64,000 nt of DNA from Caldimonas manganoxidans ATCC BAA-369 (GTDB taxonomy: Bacteria; Pseudomonadota; Gammaproteobacteria; Burkholderiales; Burkholderiaceae_C), in NCBI RefSeq assembly GCF_000381125.1, contig NZ_KB905943.1, positions 1-64,000 of the forward strand, written 5' to 3'. This document shows positions 35,733 through 45,408 of this stretch, piece by piece. The notes under the pieces were generated by a model, which searched no databases, was not told the DNA's origin, and was given only the letters and a program-made list of their open reading frames with translations. How positions within the stretch are numbered: the stretch's first letter is position 1; each line of letters starts with the position of its first letter. The position numbers and the translations under genes were made by a program.

Positions 35733-36370
35733 TCGCCTGGCGCGACCTGAGCGTGCAGTATCCGCGCGGTCCGTGGCTGCGCTTTGCCGACATGCAGCTC
35801 GACACCGGGCGCACGCTGTTGTTGCGTGGCGCCTCGGGCACCGGCAAGTCGAGTTTGCTGGCCTTGCTGGCCGGCTTGTCGAGCCCCACGAGCGGCGACA
35901 TCGAGGTCGATGGCGTGCCGCTGCATCGCTTGACCCCACGCCAGCGCGATGCCTGGCGCGCCGCGCATCTGGGTGTGTTGCCGCAGCGGCTGCATTTGAG
36001 CCAGAGCCTGAGCGTGGCCGACAATCTGGCCTTGGCCCTGTGGGCCGGGGGGCGGGCGCATCAAGCGGCCCAGCGGGTGCCGCAGGTGTTGCAGCGCTTG
36101 GGCGTGGCCGATCTGGCCGGGCGCCGACCGCATGAGCTCAGCGTGGGGCAGGCGCAGCGGGTGGCTTTGGCGCGTGCGCTGCTGTGCGAGCCCCGCCTGC
36201 TGTTGGCCGACGAGCCCACCGCCAGCCTGGACGATGCATCGGCCGCCGATGTGCTGGCGCTGCTGCGTGAGCTGAGCCGCGAACGGGGCGCGACCCTGGT
36301 CATCGCCACCCACGACTCACGGGTCGTGCAGGCGCTGGCGGCCGACGATCCGGTGGAGATGCGGCTGTGA
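35729..36370 (+). CDS. ABC transporter ATP-binding protein (LolD/MacB-like)
   Basis: A 213-residue stand-alone ATPase. Walker A GASGTGKSS is at about 34-42, the Q-loop lies in LGVLPQRLHLSQSLSVADNL, Walker B is LLLADEPTASLDD and the H-loop is VIATHDSRV. The signature reads LSVGQAQRVALARAL, with V in place of the usual second G. The closest families are LolD/MacB/FtsE-type ATPases that work with four-helix permeases. It overlaps both msrA and the permease gene by four bases each, so the three proteins are translationally coupled. Confidence 0.88.
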   Translation: MIAWRDLSVQYPRGPWLRFADMQLDTGRTLLLRGASGTGKSSLLALLAGLSSPTSGDIEVDGVPLHRLTPRQRDAWRAAHLGVLPQRLHLSQSLSVADNLALALWAGGRAHQAAQRVPQVLQRLGVADLAGRRPHELSVGQAQRVALARALLCEPRLLLADEPTASLDDASAADVLALLRELSRERGATLVIATHDSRVVQALAADDPVEMRL

Positions 36371-37572
36371 ATCTTGCGCGTCTGTCCTGGACCTACCTGT
36401 GGGCACGCCCTTGGGCGACCTTGCTGCATCTGGGCCTGCTGAGTTTGAGTTTGGCTTCCATCACCTTGGTGTTGCTGGTGAGCGAGCAGATCGAGAAAGG
36501 ACTGCAGCGCGACTTGGCCGGCATCGACCTGGTGGTGGGGGCCAAGGGCAGCCCGATGCAGCTCATTTTGGCCGGTGTGTTCCATTTGGACGTGCCCACG
36601 GGCAACATCCCGGCCGAAGAGGTGCAGCGCTGGCGCGCGCATCCCTTGGTCGAGGCGGTCATTCCGGTGTCGCTGGGCGACAGCTACCGGGGGTTTCGCA
36701 TCGTGGGCACCGAGCCTGCGTACCTGACACATTATGGTGCGAGGTTCGCCCAGGGGCGTGTGTGGCGCGAGACGCTGGAGGCGGTGCTGGGCGCCGATGT
36801 GGCCGCACGCACGGGGCTGCGGGTGGGCGACCGCTTCGTCGGCGTGCATGGTTTGGGCGGCGAGGGCGAAGCCCATGGTGAGACGCCCTACACCGTGGTG
36901 GGGGTGCTCGAACGCAGTGGGCGGGTGCTGGACCGGCTGATCCTTACCTCGACCGAGTCGGTCTGGGAGGTCCATGAGGCCGCGACCGCGCTGGACGAGG
37001 CCGATCGGCGCGAGCTGGAAGCCGAGCGAGAGGTGACGCTCCTGCTGCTGCGTTACCGCAGCCCGCTGGCGGCCGTGAGCCTGCCGCGGCTGATCAATGC
37101 CGAGACGGCGCTGCAGGCCGCGTCTGCGGCCCAGGAGACGGCCCGCTTGTTGCGCATCGTCGGCGTGGGCGTCGATGTGGTGCGTGGCTTCGGGTGGGTG
37201 CTGCTGGCCGTGGCGGCGCTGTCGGTGCTCATGGGTCTGTACCATGCCGTGCGGGAGCGGGCCTACGATTTGGCCATGCTGCGCATGCTGGGGGCGCCGC
37301 CGCACAGGGTGGCCGCCGTGGTGCTGGCCCAGGCGTTGTGGCTGGTCGCAGGCGGCTTGCTGTTGGGCTTGGCCCTGGGTCATGGCCTGACCGCGTGGTT
37401 GGGATGGCTCCTGGCGCAGCGTGCCTCGGTGGCGTTGAGCGGCTGGACGTGGCTCAGCGCCGAGTGGGCGGTGGTGGCCGGGGCTCTGGCCGTGGCGGTG
37501 TGCTGTGCGGCCTTGCCGGCTTGGCAGGCGTACCGGCTCGACGTCATGCGGCTGTTGCAAGCGCCGCGCTGA
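36367..37572 (+). CDS. MacB/FtsX-like ABC transporter permease
   Basis: A 401-residue permease starting with GTG that overlaps the ATPase stop. One N-terminal helix (about 18-38), a large extracytoplasmic MacB_PCD-type domain (about 40-270, with DLVVGAKGSPMQLILAGVFH), and three C-terminal helices match the FtsX-like class. LolC/E, MacB and related mechanotransmission proteins share this architecture. From memory, similar ATPase-permease pairs next to DUF3299 genes occur in zinc-regulated loci of Vibrio, so a role in metal handling is possible but unproven. Confidence 0.85.
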   Translation: MNLARLSWTYLWARPWATLLHLGLLSLSLASITLVLLVSEQIEKGLQRDLAGIDLVVGAKGSPMQLILAGVFHLDVPTGNIPAEEVQRWRAHPLVEAVIPVSLGDSYRGFRIVGTEPAYLTHYGARFAQGRVWRETLEAVLGADVAARTGLRVGDRFVGVHGLGGEGEAHGETPYTVVGVLERSGRVLDRLILTSTESVWEVHEAATALDEADRRELEAEREVTLLLLRYRSPLAAVSLPRLINAETALQAASAAQETARLLRIVGVGVDVVRGFGWVLLAVAALSVLMGLYHAVRERAYDLAMLRMLGAPPHRVAAVVLAQALWLVAGGLLLGLALGHGLTAWLGWLLAQRASVALSGWTWLSAEWAVVAGALAVAVCCAALPAWQAYRLDVMRLLQAPR

Positions 37573-37672
37573 GAGGCTCGGGCCGGCCCAGTGGCACCGG
37601 ATGAACCTTTGGGCCGGCGGCGGGTCGATGAAACGAGCCGTGTCTTTGATGATGTGTGAAGGCTGTCGTCGC

Positions 37673-37933
37673 ATGAAATCCAGGTTCCCGTCTTTGTTGC
37701 TGGCTTTGGCGTTGACTTCGGGGGGCGCCCTGGCCTGGGCCCAGACGGCCCCAGCGCTGTCGGACCATGTCAAGAAGGACATCGAGCGCCACCGTGCGAT
37801 GGCCGCTGCCCATGAGGCCGCGGCACGTTGTCTGGAGTCTGGCAAGAGCGAGGAGTCCTGCCTGAAAGAGCTGCAGGCGGCCTGCAAGGGCTTGGGCATC
37901 GGCAAGTACTGTGGCATGCGCCACGTTCATTGA
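37673..37933 (+). CDS. Small exported four-cysteine, His-containing protein of unknown function
   Basis: I do not recognise this family. The 86 residues start with a clear signal peptide (MKSRFPSLLLALALTSGGA, cleaved near AWAQ). The ~60-residue mature part is helical and charged, with cysteines spaced C-x9-C-x6-C-x8-C, histidines in ERHRAMAAAHEAA, and a C-terminal CGMRHVH. This looks like two disulfide-linked helices or a metal-binding hairpin. It lies 100 bases after the permease and nine before the DUF3299 gene. An in-frame ATG at 37628 would extend the protein, but the one at 37673 places the signal peptide correctly and has GAAGG upstream. Confidence 0.7.
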   Translation: MKSRFPSLLLALALTSGGALAWAQTAPALSDHVKKDIERHRAMAAAHEAAARCLESGKSEESCLKELQAACKGLGIGKYCGMRHVH

Positions 37934-37942
37934 GTCGGGCTC

Positions 37943-38464
37943 ATGATCGACCGTCGTGGCGTGGTCGCTGGCTTGCTGCTTCTGGCGGCTCGTGGGGGTT
38001 GGGCACAGTCGGCCCCAGCGCGAGGCGCGGCGGGGTTGGTGGCGCCATTGGGTAGCGGGCCGGGCTACCACAGCCCGGACAGCCCGATTCCTCCTTTGCA
38101 AGAGCGCGAGGGGGTGCTGTCCTGGAAGCGGCTCGCTGCGGTTCAGACCCGGGCCGAACGCCAGCGGCTGCGGCCGATCTTCCCGGCCGACGTGAAGGCG
38201 CTGGACCAGCAGATCGTCAAGGTGCAGGGTTTCATGATGCCGTTGGACGCCAGCGAGCGTCAGTACCACTTTTTGTTGTCGGCCGTGCCCACGACGTGCT
38301 CGTTTTGCATTCCCGCCGGCCCGGAAGGGCTGGTCGAGGTGCGGGCCAAGACGCCGGTGCGTTACAGCGTGGATCCGGTGGTGGTCCAAGGGCGGCTGTC
38401 CGTGCTGGACAACGACCCCTACGGATTGTTCTACCGTCTGACCGATGCGCAGCCGGCGCGCTGA
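37943..38464 (+). CDS. DUF3299 family exported protein
   Basis: A 173-residue protein with an N-terminal signal (DRRGVVAGLLLLAA, twin-arginine-like) and the DUF3299 domain: KALDQQIVKVQGFMMPLD, then YHFLLSAVPTTCSFCIPAGP with a C-x2-C pair, and RYSVDPVVVQGRLSVLDNDPYGLFYRL. The domain has an OB-like beta pattern and is found next to ABC permeases of the preceding type. Its function is not established; the cysteine pair could bind a metal or form a disulfide. It is the last gene of the msrA operon, 75 bases before the histidine kinase gene. Confidence 0.8.
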   Translation: MIDRRGVVAGLLLLAARGGWAQSAPARGAAGLVAPLGSGPGYHSPDSPIPPLQEREGVLSWKRLAAVQTRAERQRLRPIFPADVKALDQQIVKVQGFMMPLDASERQYHFLLSAVPTTCSFCIPAGPEGLVEVRAKTPVRYSVDPVVVQGRLSVLDNDPYGLFYRLTDAQPAR

Positions 38465-38539
38465 GCGCGTCCCTGCCGGGGGCGCCCAAGCGGGGGCGTG
38501 AACTCGCTACACTGGGCAGATACTGCCCTTCAGGCTCAC

Positions 38540-41236
38540 ATGTCCTGCCCTTCGCCAGCCGGCGCTCTCCCTTTCGATCCTTCGTTCATCAAGGCGGCTG
38601 CGCGGGCCTTGATGGACCTGGCTTCCGAGCCTTTGTTCATGGCCGATGATCTGGGCCGCATCGTCTATGGCAATGCGGCCTGGCAGGCTTGGACCCAGCG
38701 CCAGGCGCAGGGGGAGCACGAGGTCAGGGCCGTGGTGCAGGCCCGCATGTCGTCGCAGGATACGCAGGAGCCGCCGCCGGTGAGGCTCGGTGGGAGCTGG
38801 CTGCAGCTGCGTCGCTGGCGCGGGCCGACCGGGGCGGGCGCCTGGTTGGGGCGCTTGTCGGTGGCGCACGCCTCGCCGCAGACCGATCACGACGGGACGC
38901 CTGGGCTGGCGCAGCGCTTGGCGATGACGCAGGACTTCGGGCGCTTGGCGGTGTGGGAGCGCCATCTGGACGACCAGCAGGCGTTTTGGGATGAGCACAT
39001 GTTCCGGTTCTTTGGGCTGCAGCCCGAAACCCGGGCGCCCGATCTGGACACGATCTGGGCGTTGATCCATCCCGACGACCGCGAGCGTGTCCGGCAGAGC
39101 TGGCATGAAAGCATTCGCACGCCTGGGGCCTATCAGGTGCGCTTCCGCCTCGTGCCACGCGCCGGTGGCATGCGCATGGTGCATTCGCTGTGGCAGGTGG
39201 TGGCCGATGCGCGGGGACGGCCGCAGCGCGTGCAGGGGGTGTTGGTCGATGACACCGAGAGCTTCGAGCAGGGCGCGCAAGTGTGCAAGCTCAGCACGCA
39301 ATTCGAACTGGCGGTGGAGCTGGGCCAGTTGATCCTTTGGGTGCATGACCTGGCCACCGACGAGCTGCATGTCAATGAACGGGCGGCGGCGATGCTCGGT
39401 TTTCCGGGGCGGGTGGTGCTGCCCTTGCATGAAGTGCGTGCCCGTGTGCACGAGGACGACCGCGAGGCCTTGGCCGAGGGGCTGCGTCGCGCGCTGGCGG
39501 GCCGGCAAGCGGTCGATGTCGTGGCCCGCTATCTCGACGGCCAAGGCGTGTATCGCACGCTGCTGACGCGCCGCGCGGCGCAGCGTGACGAGACCGGGCA
39601 GGTGGTGGCAGTGCTGGGGGTGGCGATGGACATCACCGAACGCCGCCATACCGAGCTGGCCTTGCAACAGGCGCAGGCGCGTGCTGCCTTGGCCACCCGC
39701 GAGGCTGGCGTTGGCACCTGGGAGCGCGATTTGAGCAGGGGCATCAGTCACTGGGATGCGCAGATGTATTTGTTGCGCGGCCTGTCTCCGGACGATCCGC
39801 GCCCGGTGGAGGCGTTGCGCATGAGCTGCGTGCATCCCGAAGACCGGGCCGCGATGGCCGAGCGTTACGAGCAGGTTCGCGCCGGCCCGCTGGACCGCAC
39901 GGCCTTCGAGTTCCGTGTCCGGTGGCCTGACGGCAGCGAGCGTTGGCTGGCCACGCGCGCACACGTGGTGCGCGACGACAGCGGTCAGCCGGTGCGCATG
40001 CTCGGGGTCAACTGGGACATCACCGAGGCCAAGCGCGCCGAGCAGGCTTGGCGCGAGAAGGCCGCGGCCGAGCAGGCGAGCCGGGCCAAGTCGGAGTTCC
40101 TGGCGCGCATGAGCCACGAGTTGCGCACCCCCCTCAATGCCGTGTTGGGGTTCACGCAGATCTTGCTGGCCGACACGACGCAAGTGCTCAGCCCGGCCCA
40201 GCGGCAACGGGTCCACCACATCGAGGCCGCTGGCCGGCATTTGCTGACCCTCATCGAGGACATGTTGGACCTGGCGCGCATCGAGGCTGGCGCGGTGACC
40301 TTGCATCTGCAGCCCCTGGAGGCGCGCGCCGTGCTGGCCGATGCCCTGGGCCTGGTGGCGCCGATGGCCCGGGCGCAGGGCATCGAGCTGCGCATGGGCT
40401 CCCTGGCCGGCTGGGTGCTGGCCGACCCGCAGCGACTGCGCCAGGTGTTGATGAATCTGGTGTCCAATGCGATCAAGTACAACCGCGCAGGTGGGCGGGT
40501 GGACGTGGCCGCGCACGAAACGGCGCAGGAGTGCGTCCTGGTCGTGCGTGATACCGGCCGGGGCATGAGCGAGGACCAGGTGCGGGGCTTGTTCGAGCCC
40601 TTCAATCGCCTGGGCATGGAGCGTGAGGGCATCGAAGGCACGGGCATCGGGTTGTCGATCGCTCGCCAGCTCGTGGCCCACATGGGCGGACGCATCGAGG
40701 TGCGCAGCCGCTTGGGCCAGGGCAGCGAGTTCCAGGTGTGGTTGCCCAGGGCCGAGCCGGCCGAGGCCGACCCGGCCGCGCCCGCGCTGGTGGCTGCGCC
40801 TGCGGTGACGCCGCAAGCCGCGCACGGGCCGGCGCCGCCCGGGCTCGAACTGGTCTATATCGAGGACAACGACGTCAATGTCACGCTGGTGCGCGAGATC
40901 TTGGCGCTGCGACCGGCGGTTCGCTGCAGCGTCGCCGGGGATGGGGCCGGCGGCCTGGCCTTGGTCCACACCGTGCGGCCCGATGTGGTGCTGGTGGACA
41001 TGCACCTGCCGGACATGGATGGCCACGAGGTGCTGCGCCGTCTGCGTGCCGACCCGCGTACTGCGGCCGTGCCCTGCATTGCGCTGTCGGCCAACGCCAT
41101 GCCCGAGGATGTCCAGCGGGCCTTGGCCGCCGGTTTTGCCGAGTACTGGACCAAGCCCATCGAGGTGGCGCGCTTTCTGGCGGCCATCGATCGCCTGCTC
41201 CAGGCGCGCGCGGACGGCGCGTCTGCGGCAGGGTGA
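38540..41236 (+). CDS. Soluble multi-PAS hybrid histidine kinase with C-terminal receiver
   Basis: An 898-residue cytoplasmic sensor with no membrane helix. An N-terminal PAS-like region (about 20-115) and three more PAS/PAC units (about 130-250, 260-380, 385-510) precede the HisKA dimerisation domain with the phospho-acceptor histidine in FLARMSHELRTPLNAVLGF. The ATPase domain has NLVSNAIKYN, DTGRGMSEDQV and GTGIGLSIARQL. The receiver (about 770-890) has DNDVNVTLV, the phosphorylation aspartate in VLVDMHLPDMDGHE, and the lysine in TKPIE. I use the ATG at 38540; a GTG at 38498 has a TACACT promoter-like hexamer just after it. The signal and output are unknown. Confidence 0.9.
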   Translation: MSCPSPAGALPFDPSFIKAAARALMDLASEPLFMADDLGRIVYGNAAWQAWTQRQAQGEHEVRAVVQARMSSQDTQEPPPVRLGGSWLQLRRWRGPTGAGAWLGRLSVAHASPQTDHDGTPGLAQRLAMTQDFGRLAVWERHLDDQQAFWDEHMFRFFGLQPETRAPDLDTIWALIHPDDRERVRQSWHESIRTPGAYQVRFRLVPRAGGMRMVHSLWQVVADARGRPQRVQGVLVDDTESFEQGAQVCKLSTQFELAVELGQLILWVHDLATDELHVNERAAAMLGFPGRVVLPLHEVRARVHEDDREALAEGLRRALAGRQAVDVVARYLDGQGVYRTLLTRRAAQRDETGQVVAVLGVAMDITERRHTELALQQAQARAALATREAGVGTWERDLSRGISHWDAQMYLLRGLSPDDPRPVEALRMSCVHPEDRAAMAERYEQVRAGPLDRTAFEFRVRWPDGSERWLATRAHVVRDDSGQPVRMLGVNWDITEAKRAEQAWREKAAAEQASRAKSEFLARMSHELRTPLNAVLGFTQILLADTTQVLSPAQRQRVHHIEAAGRHLLTLIEDMLDLARIEAGAVTLHLQPLEARAVLADALGLVAPMARAQGIELRMGSLAGWVLADPQRLRQVLMNLVSNAIKYNRAGGRVDVAAHETAQECVLVVRDTGRGMSEDQVRGLFEPFNRLGMEREGIEGTGIGLSIARQLVAHMGGRIEVRSRLGQGSEFQVWLPRAEPAEADPAAPALVAAPAVTPQAAHGPAPPGLELVYIEDNDVNVTLVREILALRPAVRCSVAGDGAGGLALVHTVRPDVVLVDMHLPDMDGHEVLRRLRADPRTAAVPCIALSANAMPEDVQRALAAGFAEYWTKPIEVARFLAAIDRLLQARADGASAAG

Positions 41237-41243
41237 GCATGCC

Positions 41244-41885
41244 TCAAGGCGCCAGTCGCTCGCGCACCCACTGGCCGTGCTCGTCCAGGCGGTAGCGCAG
41301 CCGATCGTGCAGACGGGATTTGCGGCCCTGCCAGAATTCCCAGCGATCCGGCACCAGGCGATAGCCGCCCCAATGCGGCGGCCGCGGAGGGTCCAGGGCG
41401 AATTGCGCCGCATAGCGTGCGGCATTGGCCATCAGCACGGCGCGCGAGGGGATCACCTCGCTTTGAGGCGAGGCCCAGGCCCCGATGCGCGAGTCCAGCG
41501 GGCGCGAGCGGAAGTATTCGTCCGATTCGGCCTCGGACACTTTCTCGACCCGACCTTCGATGCGCACCACGCGTTCGAGCTCGACCCAATGGAATTGCAA
41601 GGCCGCGTAGGGATGCACCTCCAGCTCGCGGCCCTTGCGGCTGCGATAGTTGGTGAACCAGACGATGCCGCGCTCGTCGCAGCCCTTGATCAGCACGATG
41701 CGGGTGGAAGGCCGGCCGTCGGCGCCGACGGTGGCCAGCGTCATCGCATTGGGTTCGGGCAGTTGCGCGGCCAGGGCCTCGTCGAGCCAGCGGCGAAACT
41801 GGCGCAGCGGATCGGGGTCGGCATGCCGTTCATCGAGCTCGGCGCGTTCATAGCTCTTGCGCAGATCGGCCAGACGTTTGTCCAT
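41244..41885 (-). CDS. pdxH: Pyridoxamine 5'-phosphate oxidase PdxH
   Basis: PdxH (213 residues) oxidises pyridoxine or pyridoxamine phosphate to PLP using FMN. Motifs: [12 protein letters not shown] at the start, [53 protein letters not shown] and the C-terminal [26 protein letters not shown], and it ends RLAP. The ATG at 41885 fits the family length. A longer in-frame extension to 42326 is a shadow of the neighbouring gene. It converges on the histidine kinase gene. Confidence 0.97.
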   Translation of the reverse strand: MDKRLADLRKSYERAELDERHADPDPLRQFRRWLDEALAAQLPEPNAMTLATVGADGRPSTRIVLIKGCDERGIVWFTNYRSRKGRELEVHPYAALQFHWVELERVVRIEGRVEKVSEAESDEYFRSRPLDSRIGAWASPQSEVIPSRAVLMANAARYAAQFALDPPRPPHWGGYRLVPDRWEFWQGRKSRLHDRLRYRLDEHGQWVRERLAP

Positions 41886-42069
41886 GGTCGGCAGTATAGG
41901 CACCGCCCGCGCGCGGCGCGCCGACCATCGGAGCCAACCCCAAGCGGGTCGCTCCCTAGGGCTTGTCCCCAACCGGGCTGTCCCCAGTGGCGCCGGCGCT
42001 CCAACTGGGCTTCCATAGGAGAACATCCGGCCGCTGCGCCCGTGCACCATCTCAACCAGGAGGAATCTG

Positions 42070-42714
42070 ATGTCGTCTTCGCCCGTGGTCATCGTCCTGG
42101 CCGCCGGGGCAGGCTCGCGCTTCGAGGGCGCGGGGCACAAGCTCACGCAGGCGCTGGGCTCCACCACGGTGCTGGGAGCCACCTTGCAACAAGTGCTGGC
42201 CAGCCGTCTGCGGCTGGTGGTGGTGACCACCAGCGGCTTGCGAGACATGGTCAAAGGCTGGGTCGCGACGCAAGACGTCGTCGTGGTCCCCGCGGGCTCG
42301 GACGGGGCTGGGGAGCACCTGGGCATGGGCTATTCGATTGCCGCCGGCGTGCGGGCGCGCGGCGATGCCTCCGGCTGGTTGGTGATGCCTGGCGACATGC
42401 CATTGGTGCGTCCGTCCACCTTGAGAGCGGTGGCCATGGCGCTCAGTGCCCATCCGGTGGCGTATGCGCAATTCCAGGGGCGGCGGGGTCATCCGGTGGG
42501 GTTTGCCGCGGAGCTGTATTCGGAGCTCGCCGTCTTGGACGGGGACCAGGGCGCCCGCCGCATCCTGGCACGTTATCCGGCTGCGGCGGTGGAGGTCGAT
42601 GACCCCGGGGTGCTGGTGGACATCGACACCCGAGCCGATTTGCTGTCGGTGCAGGCCCGCCTGCCGCCGTCGGGCGCGGTGCTGGCGGCCCACCGGGAGC
42701 GGCAGCCGCCTTGA
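42070..42714 (+). CDS. MobA-like nucleotidyltransferase
   Basis: A 214-residue GT-A fold nucleotidyltransferase of the MobA/MocA group. The nucleotide-binding start is [14 protein letters not shown] with K-L-x-Q in place of the typical lysine block (GHKLTQALG), followed by the metal aspartate in [13 protein letters not shown] and the product-site [13 protein letters not shown]. Related enzymes attach CTP or GTP to molybdopterin (for example for xanthine dehydrogenase). No molybdoenzyme or moa gene is nearby, so the substrate is uncertain. Confidence 0.8.
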   Translation: MSSSPVVIVLAAGAGSRFEGAGHKLTQALGSTTVLGATLQQVLASRLRLVVVTTSGLRDMVKGWVATQDVVVVPAGSDGAGEHLGMGYSIAAGVRARGDASGWLVMPGDMPLVRPSTLRAVAMALSAHPVAYAQFQGRRGHPVGFAAELYSELAVLDGDQGARRILARYPAAAVEVDDPGVLVDIDTRADLLSVQARLPPSGAVLAAHRERQPP

Positions 42715-42727
42715 GCGCTGCGCCGCG

Positions 42728-43360
42728 TCAGTCGTCCAGCAAGCCGTGACGGCGGGCCAAGGCCAGCAGCCCGGCCAGTGCGCGGTCGTGGATGCCTTGC
42801 TCTTGCAGGCAGCGCTGCGTGCGCACCACGTAGTCCAGCGTCGAGCCATAGCGACCGCGGGCGTGGCGCAAGATGTGCACCAGGCGGGCCTCGTCCAGCG
42901 TGCCGGTGTAATTGGGGCTGTCTCGGCTGAGCGTGAAGGCCAGGGCGCGCACCGTGCCTTGGGTCGTGCGGCACGGTAGCCAGCGCGGGTCGTAGACCCC
43001 GGTGGGCATCTCGCGTTGCCACAGCTTGTCCAGCTCGCGCCGCGCGATGGCGCGTGGCACACGAAACACCACGCCTCGGCACGCCCCGCCGGGCATCAGC
43101 GCGAACACCAAGCCGGGCTCCAAGGGCGTGCCCCGGTTGATGCGCGACCACATGCTCAGCCGCCGGTGATAGCCGTGCACCCAGGCCGGCAGGCGCAGAT
43201 CGTGCTCGATCTCCGGGTTCCAGATCAGCGAGGCGTAGCCGAACACCCACAGGTCGGCTGCGGAGGGCCATTGCGCCAGCGTGTGCTCCAACAGGACCTG
43301 GGGGTCGCGCAGGATGGGCACGTGGCCGAGGTCGGAGAAGTGGGCCAAGGGAGGGCGCAT
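42728..43360 (-). CDS. ChaC-like gamma-glutamylcyclotransferase
   Basis: A 211-residue enzyme of the ChaC family, which cleaves glutathione to 5-oxoproline and Cys-Gly. The substrate pocket motif is WVFGYASLIWNPE (the Y-G-S-L-type motif, here Y-A-S-L), followed by VHGYHRRLSMWS, GGACRGVVFRV and the catalytic glutamate region WQREMPTGVYDPRW. YTG, LARLVH-like and the C-terminal AGLLALARRHGL fit the family. The ATG at 43360 is used; an ATG at 43471 in the same frame would add 37 residues with no recognisable feature. Confidence 0.85.
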   Translation of the reverse strand: MRPPLAHFSDLGHVPILRDPQVLLEHTLAQWPSAADLWVFGYASLIWNPEIEHDLRLPAWVHGYHRRLSMWSRINRGTPLEPGLVFALMPGGACRGVVFRVPRAIARRELDKLWQREMPTGVYDPRWLPCRTTQGTVRALAFTLSRDSPNYTGTLDEARLVHILRHARGRYGSTLDYVVRTQRCLQEQGIHDRALAGLLALARRHGLLDD

Positions 43361-43524
43361 GGGCGCGTCGAGCAGCGGCTGAGGATGCAGGGTCTGGTCC
43401 TCAGTTGTACTGCAAGTTCGTGGGTTTCGATTGGAGGCACCGTGGGAGGCGGGCCACGGCCGGGCGAACATCGCCGCCGTGACACAAGTCCACCCCGACG
43501 CAGGGGCGGGCGTCTTGATTTGAC

Positions 43525-43566
43525 GTTGTAACCAAGTTACCTAAGAATTGAGGTATTGGTTACAAC
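43525..43566 (+). promoter_or_regulatory. Inverted-repeat operator in the edd promoter
   Basis: GTTGTAACC (43525-43533) and GGTTACAAC (43558-43566) are a perfect 9-base inverted repeat. Inside lies GTAACCAAGTTAC (43528-43540), itself a 5-base inverted repeat. The block ends 28 bases before the edd start. The sequence ACCAAGTTACCTA resembles parts of the region before the LacI-family regulator gene (55342-55373). E. coli GntR sites also carry GTTACC half-sites. I infer a repressor operator for gluconate/Entner-Doudoroff control. Confidence 0.5.
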
Positions 43567-43594
43567 CGCACGCTTTGGGCGTGCCCACCCTGCG

Positions 43595-45406
43595 ATGAAA
43601 TCCGTCATTCGAGAAGTGACTCAGCGCATTGCCGAGCGCAGTGCGGCCACGCGACGCGCCTATCTCCAGCTCGTCGAGGACATGGCCCGTCGGCCCCGCG
43701 GGGCCGACCGCATGGGGTGTGCCAATGTGGCGCATGCCTTTGCGGCGTTGCCGGCGTCGGACAAGTTGCGGGTCGTGGCCGAGCGGGCGCCGCACCTTGG
43801 CATCGTGACGGCCTACAACGACATGCTGTCGGCACATCAGCCCTATGAGGGCTTTCCGGCCGTCATCCGTGATGAAGCGCGCCGTCGGGGCGCCACGGTG
43901 CAGGTTGCCGGTGGCGTGCCGGCCATGTGCGATGGCGTCACCCAAGGCCAGCCGGGCATGGAGCTGAGCCTGTTTTCGCGCGACACGATTGCCATGGGCA
44001 CGGCCGTGGCGCTGTCGCATGATGTGTTCGATGCCGCATTGCTGCTGGGGGTGTGCGACAAGATCGTGCCCGGCTTGCTGATCGGTGCGCTGCACTTTGG
44101 CCATCTGCCCTGTGTGTTCGTGCCGGCTGGCCCGATGAGCTCGGGGCTGTCCAACAGCGAGAAGGCCAAGGTGCGCGAGCAATTCGCGCAAGGCCTGGTG
44201 GGTCGCGAGGCGCTGTTGGCGGCCGAATCGGCCGCTTACCACGGACCGGGCACCTGCACTTTTTATGGCACGGCCAACAGCAACCAGATGCTGCTGGAGG
44301 CGATGGGGCTGCATGTGCCGGGGGCGGCCTTCATCCATCCGCAGGCCGAGCTGCGCGAGGAGCTCACCCGCGAGGCGGTGCGCACGGCGCTGCGCTGCGT
44401 GAGCCAGCCGCAACGCGCCATCGGGCGCCTGGTCGACGAGCGCGTCATCGTCAATGCGATGGTGGCATTGCTGGCCACGGGCGGCTCCACCAATCACCTC
44501 ATCCACTGGGTGGCGGTGGCCCGTGCAGCCGGCCTGTTGATCGACTGGAACGATTTTTCCGACCTCTCGGCCGAAGTGCCGCTGCTGGCACGGGTGTACC
44601 CCAATGGGAGCGCGGACGTGAACCAATTCCAGGCCGCGGGTGGCCCGGGTTTCGTGATCCGCGAGCTGATCGAGCAGGGCTGTTTGCATGCCGATGTGGT
44701 GACCGTGGCCGAGGGGGGGCTGGCCGCCTATGCCCGCGTGCCGGTGCGAGGCCCTGCCGGCCTGACTTGGCAAGACCTGCCGCGCGACAGCGGCGACGAC
44801 ACGGTGCTGCGCCGTGCCGAGCGCCCCTTCAGCCCCACTGGCGGCCTGAAGCTGCTGCGTGGCAACCTGGGGCGTGCGGTGATCAAGACCTCGGCCGTGC
44901 CCGAGGATCGGCATGTGGTGGAGGCCCCGGCGCGTGTGTTCGACAGCCAGGAGGACATGCTGGCGGCTTTCAATCGCGGTGAGCTGGAACGCGATGTGGT
45001 CGTGGTGGTGCGCTTCCAGGGGCCGCGGGCCAATGGCATGCCCGAGTTGCACAAGCTGACGCCGCCGTTGGCCGTGCTGCAGGGCAAGGGCTTCAAGGTG
45101 GCGCTGGTGACCGATGGGCGCATGAGCGGTGCCTCGGGCAAGGTGCCGGCGGCCATCCATGTGAGCCCCGAGGTGCTGGCCGGCGGGCCACTGGGCAAGG
45201 TGCGTGATGGTGACGTGATCCGTTTGGATGCCGTGGCCGGCACGCTCGATGCGTTGGTGGGCGAGGCCGAGTGGGCCGCGCGTGAGAATGCACAGCCTAC
45301 GGCCGAGCAGCTTCATTCCCATGGCCGCGGCTTGGGCCGCGACTTGTTTGCCGGCATGCGGCGCAATGTCTTGAGCGCCGAAGAGGGCGCCTGTACTTGG
45401 TTGTGA
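43595..45406 (+). CDS. edd: Phosphogluconate dehydratase Edd
   Basis: Edd (603 residues) dehydrates 6-phosphogluconate to KDPG in the Entner-Doudoroff pathway. It belongs to the IlvD/Edd family: [20 protein letters not shown] near the start, [21 protein letters not shown] with the iron-sulfur cysteine, [15 protein letters not shown] with another cluster cysteine, [16 protein letters not shown] with the third, and [17 protein letters not shown]. The ATG at 43595 gives the standard N-terminus. The eda gene starts two bases after the stop. Confidence 0.97.
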   Translation: MKSVIREVTQRIAERSAATRRAYLQLVEDMARRPRGADRMGCANVAHAFAALPASDKLRVVAERAPHLGIVTAYNDMLSAHQPYEGFPAVIRDEARRRGATVQVAGGVPAMCDGVTQGQPGMELSLFSRDTIAMGTAVALSHDVFDAALLLGVCDKIVPGLLIGALHFGHLPCVFVPAGPMSSGLSNSEKAKVREQFAQGLVGREALLAAESAAYHGPGTCTFYGTANSNQMLLEAMGLHVPGAAFIHPQAELREELTREAVRTALRCVSQPQRAIGRLVDERVIVNAMVALLATGGSTNHLIHWVAVARAAGLLIDWNDFSDLSAEVPLLARVYPNGSADVNQFQAAGGPGFVIRELIEQGCLHADVVTVAEGGLAAYARVPVRGPAGLTWQDLPRDSGDDTVLRRAERPFSPTGGLKLLRGNLGRAVIKTSAVPEDRHVVEAPARVFDSQEDMLAAFNRGELERDVVVVVRFQGPRANGMPELHKLTPPLAVLQGKGFKVALVTDGRMSGASGKVPAAIHVSPEVLAGGPLGKVRDGDVIRLDAVAGTLDALVGEAEWAARENAQPTAEQLHSHGRGLGRDLFAGMRRNVLSAEEGACTWL

Positions 45407-45408
45407 AC

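Noticed and set aside
38507-41425. Very long open frame (972 codons) antisense to the histidine kinase gene
   Set aside because: It mirrors the codon pattern of a clear multi-domain kinase and encodes a His/Gln/Arg-rich sequence with no recognisable domain.
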